Below are positions 1-6,352 of a stretch of 12,577 bases of DNA, in pieces; the first letter of the stretch is position 1; every line of letters starts with the position of its first letter. The notes under the pieces were generated by a model. The model was given only the letters and a program-made list of their open reading frames with translations, did no database searches and was not told the origin of the DNA. Where the stretch lies: NCBI GenBank assembly GCA_034428595.1, contig DAOUHO010000079.1:1-12577 (forward strand), given 5' to 3'. Origin of the DNA: JAJECS01 sp034428595 (GTDB lineage: Bacteria > Chloroflexota > UBA11872). A program made the position numbers and the translations under genes.

Positions 1-590
1 ACCCCGAAGTGGTGGACATCTGCACGGCCGCGCTTGACGCGTTCCGCGCGGCTGGCTGCGAGCTTGCTGCCGTTCCTCCGATGCTCAGCGACGCGACGCG
101 CGAATGGGCCGACCTGTTCACCACCCTCATCGCCGCCCAGGTGGGACACCGGATGGACGAGGTGCGGGCCGTCAGCGAGACCAGCTTGCTCGCGGCCGCG
201 GAGGCGGGGCTTGCGGTGTCCGGCATGGATATGTTGGCGGCGGGGTCGGGGCGGCGTCGACTCTGGGACGAGATGGCCGACCTTTTCGCACGGCACGACG
301 TGGTGGTGACGCCCACGCTCTTGATGCCGCCGCTCCCGATCGACGAGCCGGACGGCAGGCCCGCCGATCCCAACGTCTGGGCCCAACGCTGGTTCCGCCA
401 CGTCTATCCCTTCAACATGACCGGCCAGCCGGCGGCAACGGTCCCCGCCGGGGTCACGCGCGACGGTCTCCCGGTGGGGCTGCAGATCATCGGCGCCCGC
501 CATGCCGATGCCGACGTGCTGCGCTTCGCGGCGGCCTTTGACGCCCACTGGCCCGCGGCGCGCATGCAGCCGCCGGACCCGGAGGCTTAG
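1..590 (+). CDS. Amidase signature family enzyme, C-terminal part (5' end outside window)
   Basis: The frame is open from base 3 and ends at TAG 588-590, so about 195 C-terminal residues are present and the true start lies upstream. The segment FNMTGQPAATVPAG followed by GLPVGLQIIG is the characteristic C-terminal core of amidase-signature (AS) hydrolases, and the preceding DVVVTPTLLMPPLP stretch also matches the family. AS enzymes hydrolyse or transfer amide nitrogen using a Ser-cisSer-Lys triad; that triad would lie in the missing N-terminal part and cannot be checked. It could be GatA (the glutamyl-tRNA amidotransferase subunit) or one of the many stand-alone amidases. The C-terminus alone does not separate these, and no gatB or gatC is visible, which mildly favours a stand-alone amidase. 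The next gene follows after about 120 bp on the same strand. Confidence 0.88.
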   Translation, partial: PEVVDICTAALDAFRAAGCELAAVPPMLSDATREWADLFTTLIAAQVGHRMDEVRAVSETSLLAAAEAGLAVSGMDMLAAGSGRRRLWDEMADLFARHDVVVTPTLLMPPLPIDEPDGRPADPNVWAQRWFRHVYPFNMTGQPAATVPAGVTRDGLPVGLQIIGARHADADVLRFAAAFDAHWPAARMQPPDPEA

Positions 591-709
591 CGCGCCATCG
601 GCTACCATGACCCGGAAAAAGGTCGTAACCGGGCTGGCGCCGCCTTCCGTGTGCTCCGCATCGGCGGGTGGCGGCGCGCCGGGCACGGCCGGCTCATGAA
701 GGACAGGCG

Positions 710-1831
710 ATGACCAGTCGCTCCGGTGGTCTCGAAGGGGTCGTGGCTGGAACCTCGGCGATCAGCTCGATCGACGGTTTGGCCGGCAAGCTCACCTATC
801 GCGGGATCGATATCCACGATCTGGCCAGCGACGCCACGTTTGAAGAAGTGGCGCACCTGCTCTGGCACGACGAGCTGCCGACCCGAAGTCAGCTCGACGG
901 GCTGCTCAACGAGCTTTCCGCGGCCTACGCCCTGCCGCCTCCGGTCGTTGACGCCTTGCGCCTCGTCCCCCAGTCCACGCCGCCGATGGACGCCCTGCGC
1001 AGCGGAGTCTCCATGTTGGGCGCGTTTGATCCCGACCTTGGCGACAACTCCCTCGAGGCCAACGCCCGCAAGTCGGTGCGCCTTCTCGCGCAGGTGTCTG
1101 CCGTCGTGGCCACCTTCGCCCGGCTCGCGGCCGGCAATGAGCCGATTGCCTCGGCCGAAGGCCCGGTCGCCGACGCGTTCCTCCAGATGTACACCGGGGA
1201 GCGCCCCGACGAAACCGCGGCCCGCGCCCTGGACGTGCTTCTGGTCTTGCAGGCCGACCACGAGCTCAACGCCAGCACCTTCGCCGGCCGTGTGATCGCC
1301 GCCACCCTTTCCGACATGCACTCGGCCGTCACCGGCGCCATCGGCGCGCTGCGGGGCCCCCTGCACGGCGGCGCCAACCAGGGCGTGATGGAAATGCTGA
1401 TGGAAATCGGCTCGCCCGACGTGGCCGAGGACTGGGTGCGCGACCGCCTGGCCCGGCGCGAGCTCATCATGGGATTCGGTCACCGCGTCTACAAGACCGC
1501 CGACCCGCGCGCCACCATCCTCCGCGGCATGTCCCGGGAGCTCAGTCGCACCTCCGGCCACCCCGAGTGGTTCGAGATTTCCCAGGTGATCGAGCGCGTG
1601 ATGATGGATGAGAAGAGGATCGACTCCAACGTGGACTTCTTCTCCGCCACGGTCTACGCCGCGCTCGGATTGCCGGTGAATCTGTTTACGCCGATCTTCG
1701 CCATGAGCCGCACCAGCGGATGGACCGCCCATGTGCTGGAACAGCTTGGCGACAACCGGCTGATCCGACCCCGCGCCGAGTACATCGGGCACACGGACCG
1801 CGCCTACACGCCCATGGCGGAGCGCGGCTAG
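710..1831 (+). CDS. gltA: Citrate synthase (short, Gram-positive/archaeal-type; 2-methylcitrate synthase possible)
   Basis: The 373-residue protein condenses oxaloacetate with acetyl-CoA to form citrate in the cytoplasm, the entry step of the TCA cycle. The family's active-site residues are all visible: His184 in DHELNAST, His219 in LHGGANQ, His258 in GFGHRVYK and catalytic Asp309 in NVDFFSATVY. An Arg-containing C-terminal segment (RPRAEYIG) is also present. Length matches the short citrate synthases of Gram-positives and archaea rather than the longer E. coli GltA. The ATG at 710 is chosen because AAGGA (699-703) lies six bases upstream and the protein then begins at a normal family N-terminus; a GTG at 668 in the same frame would add 14 low-complexity residues. 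Methylcitrate synthases share all these motifs. No prp genes are nearby, so citrate synthase is the simpler call. Confidence 0.93.
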   Translation: MTSRSGGLEGVVAGTSAISSIDGLAGKLTYRGIDIHDLASDATFEEVAHLLWHDELPTRSQLDGLLNELSAAYALPPPVVDALRLVPQSTPPMDALRSGVSMLGAFDPDLGDNSLEANARKSVRLLAQVSAVVATFARLAAGNEPIASAEGPVADAFLQMYTGERPDETAARALDVLLVLQADHELNASTFAGRVIAATLSDMHSAVTGAIGALRGPLHGGANQGVMEMLMEIGSPDVAEDWVRDRLARRELIMGFGHRVYKTADPRATILRGMSRELSRTSGHPEWFEISQVIERVMMDEKRIDSNVDFFSATVYAALGLPVNLFTPIFAMSRTSGWTAHVLEQLGDNRLIRPRAEYIGHTDRAYTPMAERG

Positions 1832-1961
1832 CTCCGAGAGGCCGACTCGTCCGTCACCGATCACCTGTGCCCGCGATGCATTCGGTGGCATTGGAGGCGA
1901 GTAGGGGCAGTTCGCGAACCGCCCGCGCGCCGCACTCGGAGTCAGTCGGAAGCGCCGACGG

Positions 1962-1970
1962 TGCTACACT
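1962..1970 (+). promoter_or_regulatory. Probable extended -10 promoter of the rpmH cluster
   Basis: The string TGCTACACT fits an extended -10 element (TGn plus TACACT). It lies 42 bases before the rpmH start, in a 181-bp gap after citrate synthase. I see no convincing -35 hexamer 16-18 bases upstream, which an extended -10 can tolerate. No DnaA-box-like cluster is apparent in the gap, although rpmH often neighbours dnaA and oriC in other genomes. The assignment is by motif and position only. Confidence 0.4.
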
Positions 1971-2012
1971 TAAGGCCCGCGGCATGTCTTGTCGCCGCGC
2001 CCTTCCCCTCCA

Positions 2013-2147
2013 ATGAAACGCACGTACCAGCCCAAGGTTCGCAAACGCAAGCGTGAGCACGGCTTTCGTGCCCGCATGTCTAGCCGGTCCGGGCGCGCGA
2101 TTCTTCGCCGCCGGCGGCGTAAGGGTCGCAAGCGGCTCACGGTCTAG
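2013..2147 (+). CDS. rpmH: 50S ribosomal protein L34
   Basis: A 44-residue, strongly basic protein beginning MKRTYQPKVRKRKREHGF and ending KGRKRLTV, the hallmark sequence of bacterial L34 of the large ribosomal subunit. It covers the full family length (44-46 residues). The ATG at 2013 is fixed by the invariant MKRTYQP start, even though no Shine-Dalgarno sequence is evident just upstream (CTTCCCCTCCA). It opens the conserved rpmH-rnpA-yidD-yidC-jag cluster. Confidence 0.97.
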   Translation: MKRTYQPKVRKRKREHGFRARMSSRSGRAILRRRRRKGRKRLTV

Positions 2148-2195
2148 ACTCCTGGCGCTCGAGATGGACAGCGGCTCCGTCGCTGCGGGTATGCC

Positions 2196-2546
2196 ATGAG
2201 CAGCCGGCATCGGCTGCGAAAGACCGCCGACATCGCGCGCGTGCGGCGTCGCGGAACCCGCGTGGCCTCGCCCTATTTCGTGCTGTTTATTGCGCCAGGC
2301 GGCGCGGAGACGACCCGCCTGGCCATCACGGCGCCGCGCCGGCTCGGCGCCGCAGTCGCCCGAAACCGCATGCGGCGCCGCTTGCGGGCGGCCTTTCGGC
2401 CGCACCTGGCAACGCCGCAACCGGTCGTCGACATGGTGGCGCAGGCGCGCCGACCGGTGGCTGACGCGCCCTGGGGCTGCCTCACGGGAGCTGTCGCCCG
2501 TTCCTTGGCGCAGGCAGGCGCCGCACCAGTCTCGAGCCCGGCGTGA
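2196..2546 (+). CDS. rnpA: Ribonuclease P protein component
   Basis: A 116-residue basic protein that binds the catalytic RNase P RNA and helps process tRNA 5' ends. The N-terminal RLRKTADIARVRRRGTR matches the family's 'RL+...F..V...G' opening. The RNA-binding signature ARNRMRRRLRAAFR carries the conserved RNR at residues 56-58, preceded by TRLAITAPRRLG. Its last four bases overlap the start of yidD (GTGA), implying translational coupling, and its position right after rpmH is the standard arrangement. The C-terminal 30 residues are weakly conserved. The ATG at 2196 is used; no strong ribosome-binding site is visible, and a second ATG five bases upstream is out of frame. Confidence 0.95.
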   Translation: MSSRHRLRKTADIARVRRRGTRVASPYFVLFIAPGGAETTRLAITAPRRLGAAVARNRMRRRLRAAFRPHLATPQPVVDMVAQARRPVADAPWGCLTGAVARSLAQAGAAPVSSPA

Positions 2547-2752
2547 AGCGTCCCGTGCTCGCGGTGATCCGCGGCTATCAGCGATGGCTGTCCGGGGGGC
2601 TTGGCGCGCACTGCATCTACGAGCCGACCTGTTCCGAATTCGCCGCCGTCGCCGTCGAGCGCCACGGCGTGGCTCGCGGGCTCTGGCTCGCGCTGCGACG
2701 CATCGTGCGCTGCCATCCCTTCGCCGCCGGCGGCTTCGACCCGGTGCCCTAG
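2543..2752 (+). CDS. yidD: Membrane protein insertion efficiency factor YidD
   Basis: A 69-residue protein with the full YidD signature: CIYEPTCSEFA (Cys24, Cys30), then HGVARGLWLALRRIVRCHPF (Cys57) and the terminal GGFDPVP. YidD is a small membrane-associated protein encoded beside yidC in most bacteria and thought to assist YidC-dependent insertion. The GTG start at 2543 overlaps the rnpA stop by four bases, and yidC begins 15 bases after its stop. The gene is complete and of normal length. Confidence 0.95.
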   Translation: MKRPVLAVIRGYQRWLSGGLGAHCIYEPTCSEFAAVAVERHGVARGLWLALRRIVRCHPFAAGGFDPVP

Positions 2753-2767
2753 CCGCGAGTCTGAGCC

Positions 2768-4408
2768 ATGGAACTCTTTTCCAGCATCGGCGAAACCTGG
2801 CAGACGTGGGCCGTCAACCCACTCAGCGAGGTGCTCAACATCATCCGCGACGGCGTCGGCAGCTATGCCGTCGCGATCATCCTGTTCACGATTGGGATTC
2901 GCACGCTCATGGTCCCGCTCACTCTCAAGCAGATCCGTTCGCAGCGACGCATGCAGATCCTGCAGCCCGAAATGGCGGAGATCCGCCGCAAATTCAGAAA
3001 CGACCGTCAAGCGCAGTCGCAAGCCACGATGAAGCTCTACAAGGAGCACGGCGTCAGCCCGCTTTCGGGCTGCCTGCCCATCTTCGTGCAGTTGCCGATC
3101 TTGCTCGCACTCTACGGCGGCATCCTCACCCTCAGCGGCCGCGGACTCCTCAACGAGCAATTCCTCTGGTTCAACCTGGCGCGGGAGGACGCGACGATCC
3201 CGGTCCTCGGCGAATCCAGCCCAACCGCCCCCACCGACGTGCACCTGGCGACCACGTTTCCAATCACGCCGCTGGAGTCGCAGCTGGCCGCGGAGTTTTC
3301 CGGCCAAAACGCCAACTTCCGCTTCACCATCGATACCGTCGACCCTGCCGACTCGGCGGCCGCGGTCAGCAGCGGACGTGCGAGTGCGGCGTTCGTCGAA
3401 GAGCGACAAGCGCTCGCCGACTATCCGCCGGGCACCACGGAAGCTCGGCTCGTGCAGGCAGCCGCGTTCGTCGTCGAGCGTGATCGCCCGCTCACCCGGC
3501 TCACGACGATCGAAGCCGCCGAAATCCTGCGAGGCGAGATCACCGATTGGTCGCAGCTCGGCCTGCCCGCCGGCCCGATCAATATCTTTGGCCTCGGGAA
3601 CGATGTCGGCACCCGGAACCTGCTCTCGGAGATGCTGCTCGACGGCGAGCCCATACCGCCGCGAGTCATTCAGTTGCGGGCGACGGTCGAAGACTACGTC
3701 GCGGAACTCATCGCCGACCCCGGTTCGCTCGGCATCTCCGGGCCGGTCGTGCATGACAACGTTCGGATGGTCAACGTCGAGGCCGAAGGCGCCGACCGCG
3801 CGTTCTCCGCGAACGTGGCGGCGCTGCGTGACGAGAACTATCTCCTCGCCCGCGATGCCTACGTCTACTGGGCGCCAGGAGAATCCGACGGCGAGAACTA
3901 CGTGCAGAAGTGGTGGGACAGCCGGCAGGGCCAAACCGCCGCCGGCAACGCCGGGTTCACGCGAATCCCCATCCAGCAGGACGTGTTCGGCACGGGAGGG
4001 TTCTATATCTCGCTGCTGGCGCTGCTCGCCGGTGGCTTCCAGTTCGTGCAGGCCCGGATGATGGCCTCACGGACGGCCGAGGGCCAGCAGGCGACGGTGA
4101 ATCGGGTCATGCAATTCATGCCAATCATCGTGGTCATCTTCGCCTGGTCATTCCAGGCGGGCCTGGTGCTCTATTGGGTGATTTCCAGCATCATTGCCAT
4201 CGTGCAGCAATACTTCACCACCGGAACCGGCGCGCTGATTCCCGCGCACTGGCCCATTGCCCGCGACATGACGGCCCGCCAGGGCGCCCCGACCCCGGCA
4301 AAGACCTCGGATGACAACGAAACCAGCGAAGCCGCGAGCCGAAGCCCCGGTGAGGGCGTGGCGACAACCCCGCGGCGGCGGCGACGCCGAAGGAGGCGCA
4401 GTGGCTGA
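2768..4408 (+). CDS. yidC: Membrane protein insertase YidC/Oxa1 family with an internal PstS-like extracellular domain
   Basis: A 546-residue insertase that integrates membrane proteins, alone or with SecYEG. The conserved YidC core is split in two. Residues 32-53 are TM1 with the conserved groove arginine Arg45 (IGIRTLMVPLTL), followed by the cytoplasmic C1 hairpin (about 54-99, QPEMAEIRRKF, KLYKEHGVSPLSGC). TM2 is about 100-119 (CLPIFVQLPILLALY), then the usual FLWFNLA segment. After an insertion (about 159-402, listed separately) the core resumes with TM3 (412-430), TM4 (448-466, NRVMQFMPIIVVIFAWSF) and TM5 (about 470-487, GLVLYWVISSI). The tail is hydrophilic and ends with nine consecutive arginines, a cationic ribosome-binding type of tail. 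There is no P1 domain. Without the insert it would be about 300 residues, normal for monoderm YidC. The ATG at 2768 is 15 bases after yidD. The end overlaps jag by 8 bp. Confidence 0.94.
   Translation: MELFSSIGETWQTWAVNPLSEVLNIIRDGVGSYAVAIILFTIGIRTLMVPLTLKQIRSQRRMQILQPEMAEIRRKFRNDRQAQSQATMKLYKEHGVSPLSGCLPIFVQLPILLALYGGILTLSGRGLLNEQFLWFNLAREDATIPVLGESSPTAPTDVHLATTFPITPLESQLAAEFSGQNANFRFTIDTVDPADSAAAVSSGRASAAFVEERQALADYPPGTTEARLVQAAAFVVERDRPLTRLTTIEAAEILRGEITDWSQLGLPAGPINIFGLGNDVGTRNLLSEMLLDGEPIPPRVIQLRATVEDYVAELIADPGSLGISGPVVHDNVRMVNVEAEGADRAFSANVAALRDENYLLARDAYVYWAPGESDGENYVQKWWDSRQGQTAAGNAGFTRIPIQQDVFGTGGFYISLLALLAGGFQFVQARMMASRTAEGQQATVNRVMQFMPIIVVIFAWSFQAGLVLYWVISSIIAIVQQYFTTGTGALIPAHWPIARDMTARQGAPTPAKTSDDNETSEAASRSPGEGVATTPRRRRRRRRRSG
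3242..3973 (+). other. PstS/PBP-like substrate-binding domain inserted within YidC
   Basis: Residues about 159-402 of YidC have the order of elements of a phosphate-type periplasmic binding protein. The TTFPITPLESQLAAEF opening (162-177) resembles the PstS 'GATFPAPLY' ligand loop. An AAAVSSGRASAAFVEE stretch resembles the family's 'G.aDfg.sd' region. LTTIEAAEILRGEITDWSQLG (245-265) matches 'Lt.eqla.IF.GeItnWs.LG'. INIFGLGNDVGTRN (271-284) aligns with the 'v.R.dGSGTt' loop. Then come DPGSLGISG, DNVRMVNVEA, YLLARDAYVYW (358-368, PstS 'YPLtR.lyvY') and GQTAAGNAGFTRIPI (388-402, PstS 'eGQ.iv...GyvPip'). In this reading the PstS phosphate ligands Arg and Ser become Leu276 and Val280, while Gly281 and Thr282 are kept. 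The domain is placed by YidC topology on the extracytoplasmic side between TM2 and TM3. Fold assignment is by motif; ligand is unknown. Confidence 0.8.
4391..4396 (+). promoter_or_regulatory. Strong ribosome-binding site of jag inside the yidC coding sequence
   Basis: A perfect AGGAGG lies four bases before the GTG at 4401 and decides the jag start. It is made by part of the arginine codons that encode the YidC poly-arginine tail, so it serves both genes. Confidence 0.75.
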
Positions 4409-5258
4409 CCATCCAACCGACTCTCCCGACGCTCCCGAGAGCGTCGAGGCCAGCGGCGCCTCCGTTGAGGACGCGCTGCGCCAGGCCTTGCGGCAGCTCA
4501 ATGCCACCATCGACGACGTCGACGTCGAGATTCTGTCCAGCGGCGGCTCACGCCTGCTGCGTCGCGACGCCGAAGCCCGCGTGCGCGTGGTGCGCCGCGA
4601 GCGGCCCTTTTCCGCCACCATCGACGAGCCGGAGCATGAGCCTCCAACCGAGCCGGAAACCGAGCCTCCAGCGCAGGTCGCCGAGGCAAGCGAGCCGCCG
4701 GTGGTACCTCCTCCGCCCGCCCCGCCGGCGCCGGAACCCACGGAGACGCCTGCCCCGGAGCAACCCGCGCCCCGTGCCCGCGCGTCTCGCTCGCTGGTCG
4801 AGAGCGGCGAAGAGCTGCAGGAGATCGTCGAAGACTTGCTCGCCGGCATGCTCGACCGCATGGGATTCATCGCCGAGATCGAGCTCGTCGATGAAGATCC
4901 GCTCGCGTACAACGTCGTCGGCGACGACGACTTCTCCAAGCTGATCGGCCGCCATGGCTCCACGCTGCGGTCGTTTGGCTACCTCATCAACCTCATGGCC
5001 GGACGGCAGCTGGGCCAACCGTGCCGCGTGCTCATCGACGTCAACAGCTATCGCGCGCGCCGCGCGGACCACCTGCGCGAGCTCGCCGAGACCCTCGCCG
5101 ACCAGGTCTGCGAGACCCAGGAGCCCGTCACGCTGGAATCCATGCCCGCCAACGAACGGCGGTTGATCCACGTGGCCCTGGCCGACGACGAAAATGTCCG
5201 CACCTACAGCATCGGCGAAGGCGACGAGCGCCGGGTCGTGATCAGCCCGAAGGCCTAG
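4401..5258 (+). CDS. jag: Jag/KhpB family RNA-binding protein (Jag-N, KH, R3H)
   Basis: A 285-residue cytoplasmic protein with three recognisable parts. The Jag-N domain is about residues 20-66 (SVEDALRQALRQLNA..., RDAEARVRVV). A Pro/Glu-rich, probably disordered linker spans about 70-131. The KH domain is about 137-215 with its GxxG loop as Gly183-Arg-His-Gly186 (IGRHGSTLRSFGYLINL). The C-terminal R3H domain (about 230-285) carries Arg253 and His257 in NERRLIHVAL. KhpB/Jag binds RNA, often with KhpA, and affects cell-wall growth and envelope homeostasis in Gram-positives. The GTG at 4401 is preferred because of AGGAGG just upstream; the same frame reaches back to an ATG at 4311 inside yidC, which would add 30 non-family residues. 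It overlaps yidC by 8 bp, the usual neighbour. Confidence 0.93.
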   Translation: MADHPTDSPDAPESVEASGASVEDALRQALRQLNATIDDVDVEILSSGGSRLLRRDAEARVRVVRRERPFSATIDEPEHEPPTEPETEPPAQVAEASEPPVVPPPPAPPAPEPTETPAPEQPAPRARASRSLVESGEELQEIVEDLLAGMLDRMGFIAEIELVDEDPLAYNVVGDDDFSKLIGRHGSTLRSFGYLINLMAGRQLGQPCRVLIDVNSYRARRADHLRELAETLADQVCETQEPVTLESMPANERRLIHVALADDENVRTYSIGEGDERRVVISPKA

Positions 5259-5271
5259 GAGCAGCTCCCAC

Positions 5272-5291
5272 TCACGTTGGCGCCAACGTGA
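5272..5291. repeat. 20-bp perfect palindrome after jag
   Basis: TCACGTTGGCGCCAACGTGA is identical to its reverse complement with no loop, 13 bases after the jag stop. No T-run follows, so it does not look like an intrinsic terminator. It could be a dimeric regulator site for the downstream kinase gene or part of the neighbouring repeat element. Its symmetry is seen directly; its role is unknown. Confidence 0.7.
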
Positions 5292-5292
5292 A

Positions 5293-5420
5293 GAACGGAG
5301 GCCCCCAATCCGTTCGCCCCCGTATCAAGTACGGGGCAGGCTCTAAGCTCGTCGAGGGGCGTATTTCGACAGAGCCTGTCCTGAGCCTGACGAAAAGCTC
5401 ACCACGAACGGGCTCCAATG
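5293..5420. repeat. Dispersed intergenic hairpin repeat (copy in inverse orientation to the 9586 copy)
   Basis: Consecutive inverted repeats are visible. GAACGGA (5293-5299) pairs with TCCGTTC (5309-5315). CCCCGTA (5318-5324) pairs with TACGGGG (5330-5336) around a 5-base loop. CAGGCTCT (5337-5344) pairs with AGAGCCTG (5371-5378). The 27-base stretch 5316-5342 is nearly the exact reverse complement of 9586-9612, differing at about two positions. The GAGCCTGTCCTGAGCCTGA segment resembles a repeat family I recall from intergenic regions of many bacterial genomes. The rest of this gap, to 5469, shows no gene. Confidence 0.7.
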
Positions 5421-5479
5421 CCCCTGAAAAGGCGTCTCCTGCGCCGTACCCTGGTGAGGGTTCGCTGTCAGGAACCGCC

Positions 5480-6352
5480 GTGGGAAACACATCTCGCGCG
5501 GCCGCCGCGCGTCCTGGCTCGGCCTACCTGACCGTCGGGCACGTCACCCGCGACCTCCATCCATCGGGCTGGGAGTTCGGCGGCACGGCGTACTACAGCA
5601 GCCTCGCGGCGCAGCGCCTCGGGATGCGCGTCACGGCGGTCACTCGCGCCGCCGCGGCGGACGCGCAGGCGCTGGCCGCGGCACACCCCGGCATTCGGTG
5701 GATCGCTCGCGCCGCTTCGGCGACAACCGCCATGCGCAATACCTACAAATCGGGGGGCCGGACCCAGCATGCCCCGGTGGTCGCCCCGCCCATCGAAGCT
5801 GCCGACCTTGACGGGCTGCCAACGGAGTACGCAGTCGTGCACCTGGCGCCGGTCGTCGGCGAGATCGGGCCGGACCTGCTCGCCCGCCTGCCGCGTGCCG
5901 ACCTGACGGGCCTCACGGCGCAGGGCTTGCTCCGCCGCGTTGCCTGCGACGGCGTGGTGAAAGGGCGAGACTGGCCCGACGCCCGGGACTTTCTGGATGC
6001 CATCGACGTGCTCGTGCTGAGCAGCGAAGACATTGCCTTCGACCCCGCGGCCGGTATCGAACACCTGCGGCGGGCCGCGATCGGCGTGCTCACCCGCGGG
6101 CCGCTGCCGGTGCAGGTGTTCGCGGAAGGCGCCTGTTCGGAGATCCCTATCCGCCAAGTCGCCGCTGCCGGTCCAACCGGCGCCGGCGACGTGTTCGCGG
6201 CTGCACTGTTCGTCGACCTCCAGCGCACGGGCAGGCTCGGCGAGGCCGTCCAGACCGCCGCCGCGGTCGCCACACGCTGGGTCGAGCGCCGGTGGGACGC
6301 GTTGCCTCCGATCCCGTCCGAACCGGAGCACCCGAGCCCCGACCCGCGATGA
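5480..6352 (+). CDS. PfkB-family carbohydrate/nucleoside-type kinase
   Basis: A 290-residue ribokinase-fold kinase that transfers phosphate from ATP to a hydroxyl of a small substrate. The N-terminal part has the substrate-side glycines Gly34-Gly35 in WEFGGTAYYSSLAAQRLG. The PfkB signature 2 is AAGPTGAGDVFAAALF with catalytic-base Asp237; the usual Asp before the TGAGD is replaced by Pro (PTGAGD), a common variant. A central TAQGLLR and VLVLSSEDI stretch fits PfkB proteins of unassigned substrate. The GTG at 5480 is chosen because AGGAA (5470-5474) sits five bases upstream. The same frame is open much further back through the repeat and jag, but that part has no family features. Its stop overlaps the next start as ATGA, so the two genes are probably co-translated. 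The substrate is not determinable from motifs. Confidence 0.88.
   Translation: MGNTSRAAAARPGSAYLTVGHVTRDLHPSGWEFGGTAYYSSLAAQRLGMRVTAVTRAAAADAQALAAAHPGIRWIARAASATTAMRNTYKSGGRTQHAPVVAPPIEAADLDGLPTEYAVVHLAPVVGEIGPDLLARLPRADLTGLTAQGLLRRVACDGVVKGRDWPDARDFLDAIDVLVLSSEDIAFDPAAGIEHLRRAAIGVLTRGPLPVQVFAEGACSEIPIRQVAAAGPTGAGDVFAAALFVDLQRTGRLGEAVQTAAAVATRWVERRWDALPPIPSEPEHPSPDPR

Noticed and set aside
602..1891. Long 429-residue open frame on the - strand across citrate synthase
   Set aside because: It is the antisense shadow of a clear citrate synthase with all catalytic residues; its Gly/His/Arg-rich translation has no family motifs.
2273..3934. 553-residue open frame on the - strand across rnpA, yidD and yidC
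   Set aside because: High-GC shadow. The + strand carries three well-recognised genes here, and the - translation is charged low-complexity sequence.
5272..5291. Rho-independent terminator after jag
   Set aside because: It is a loop-free palindrome with no U-tract, so a terminator is not supported.
5021..5479. N-terminal extension of the PfkB kinase back into jag
   Set aside because: The frame is open only by chance through jag and the intergenic repeat. A good ribosome-binding site precedes GTG 5480, where kinase homology begins.
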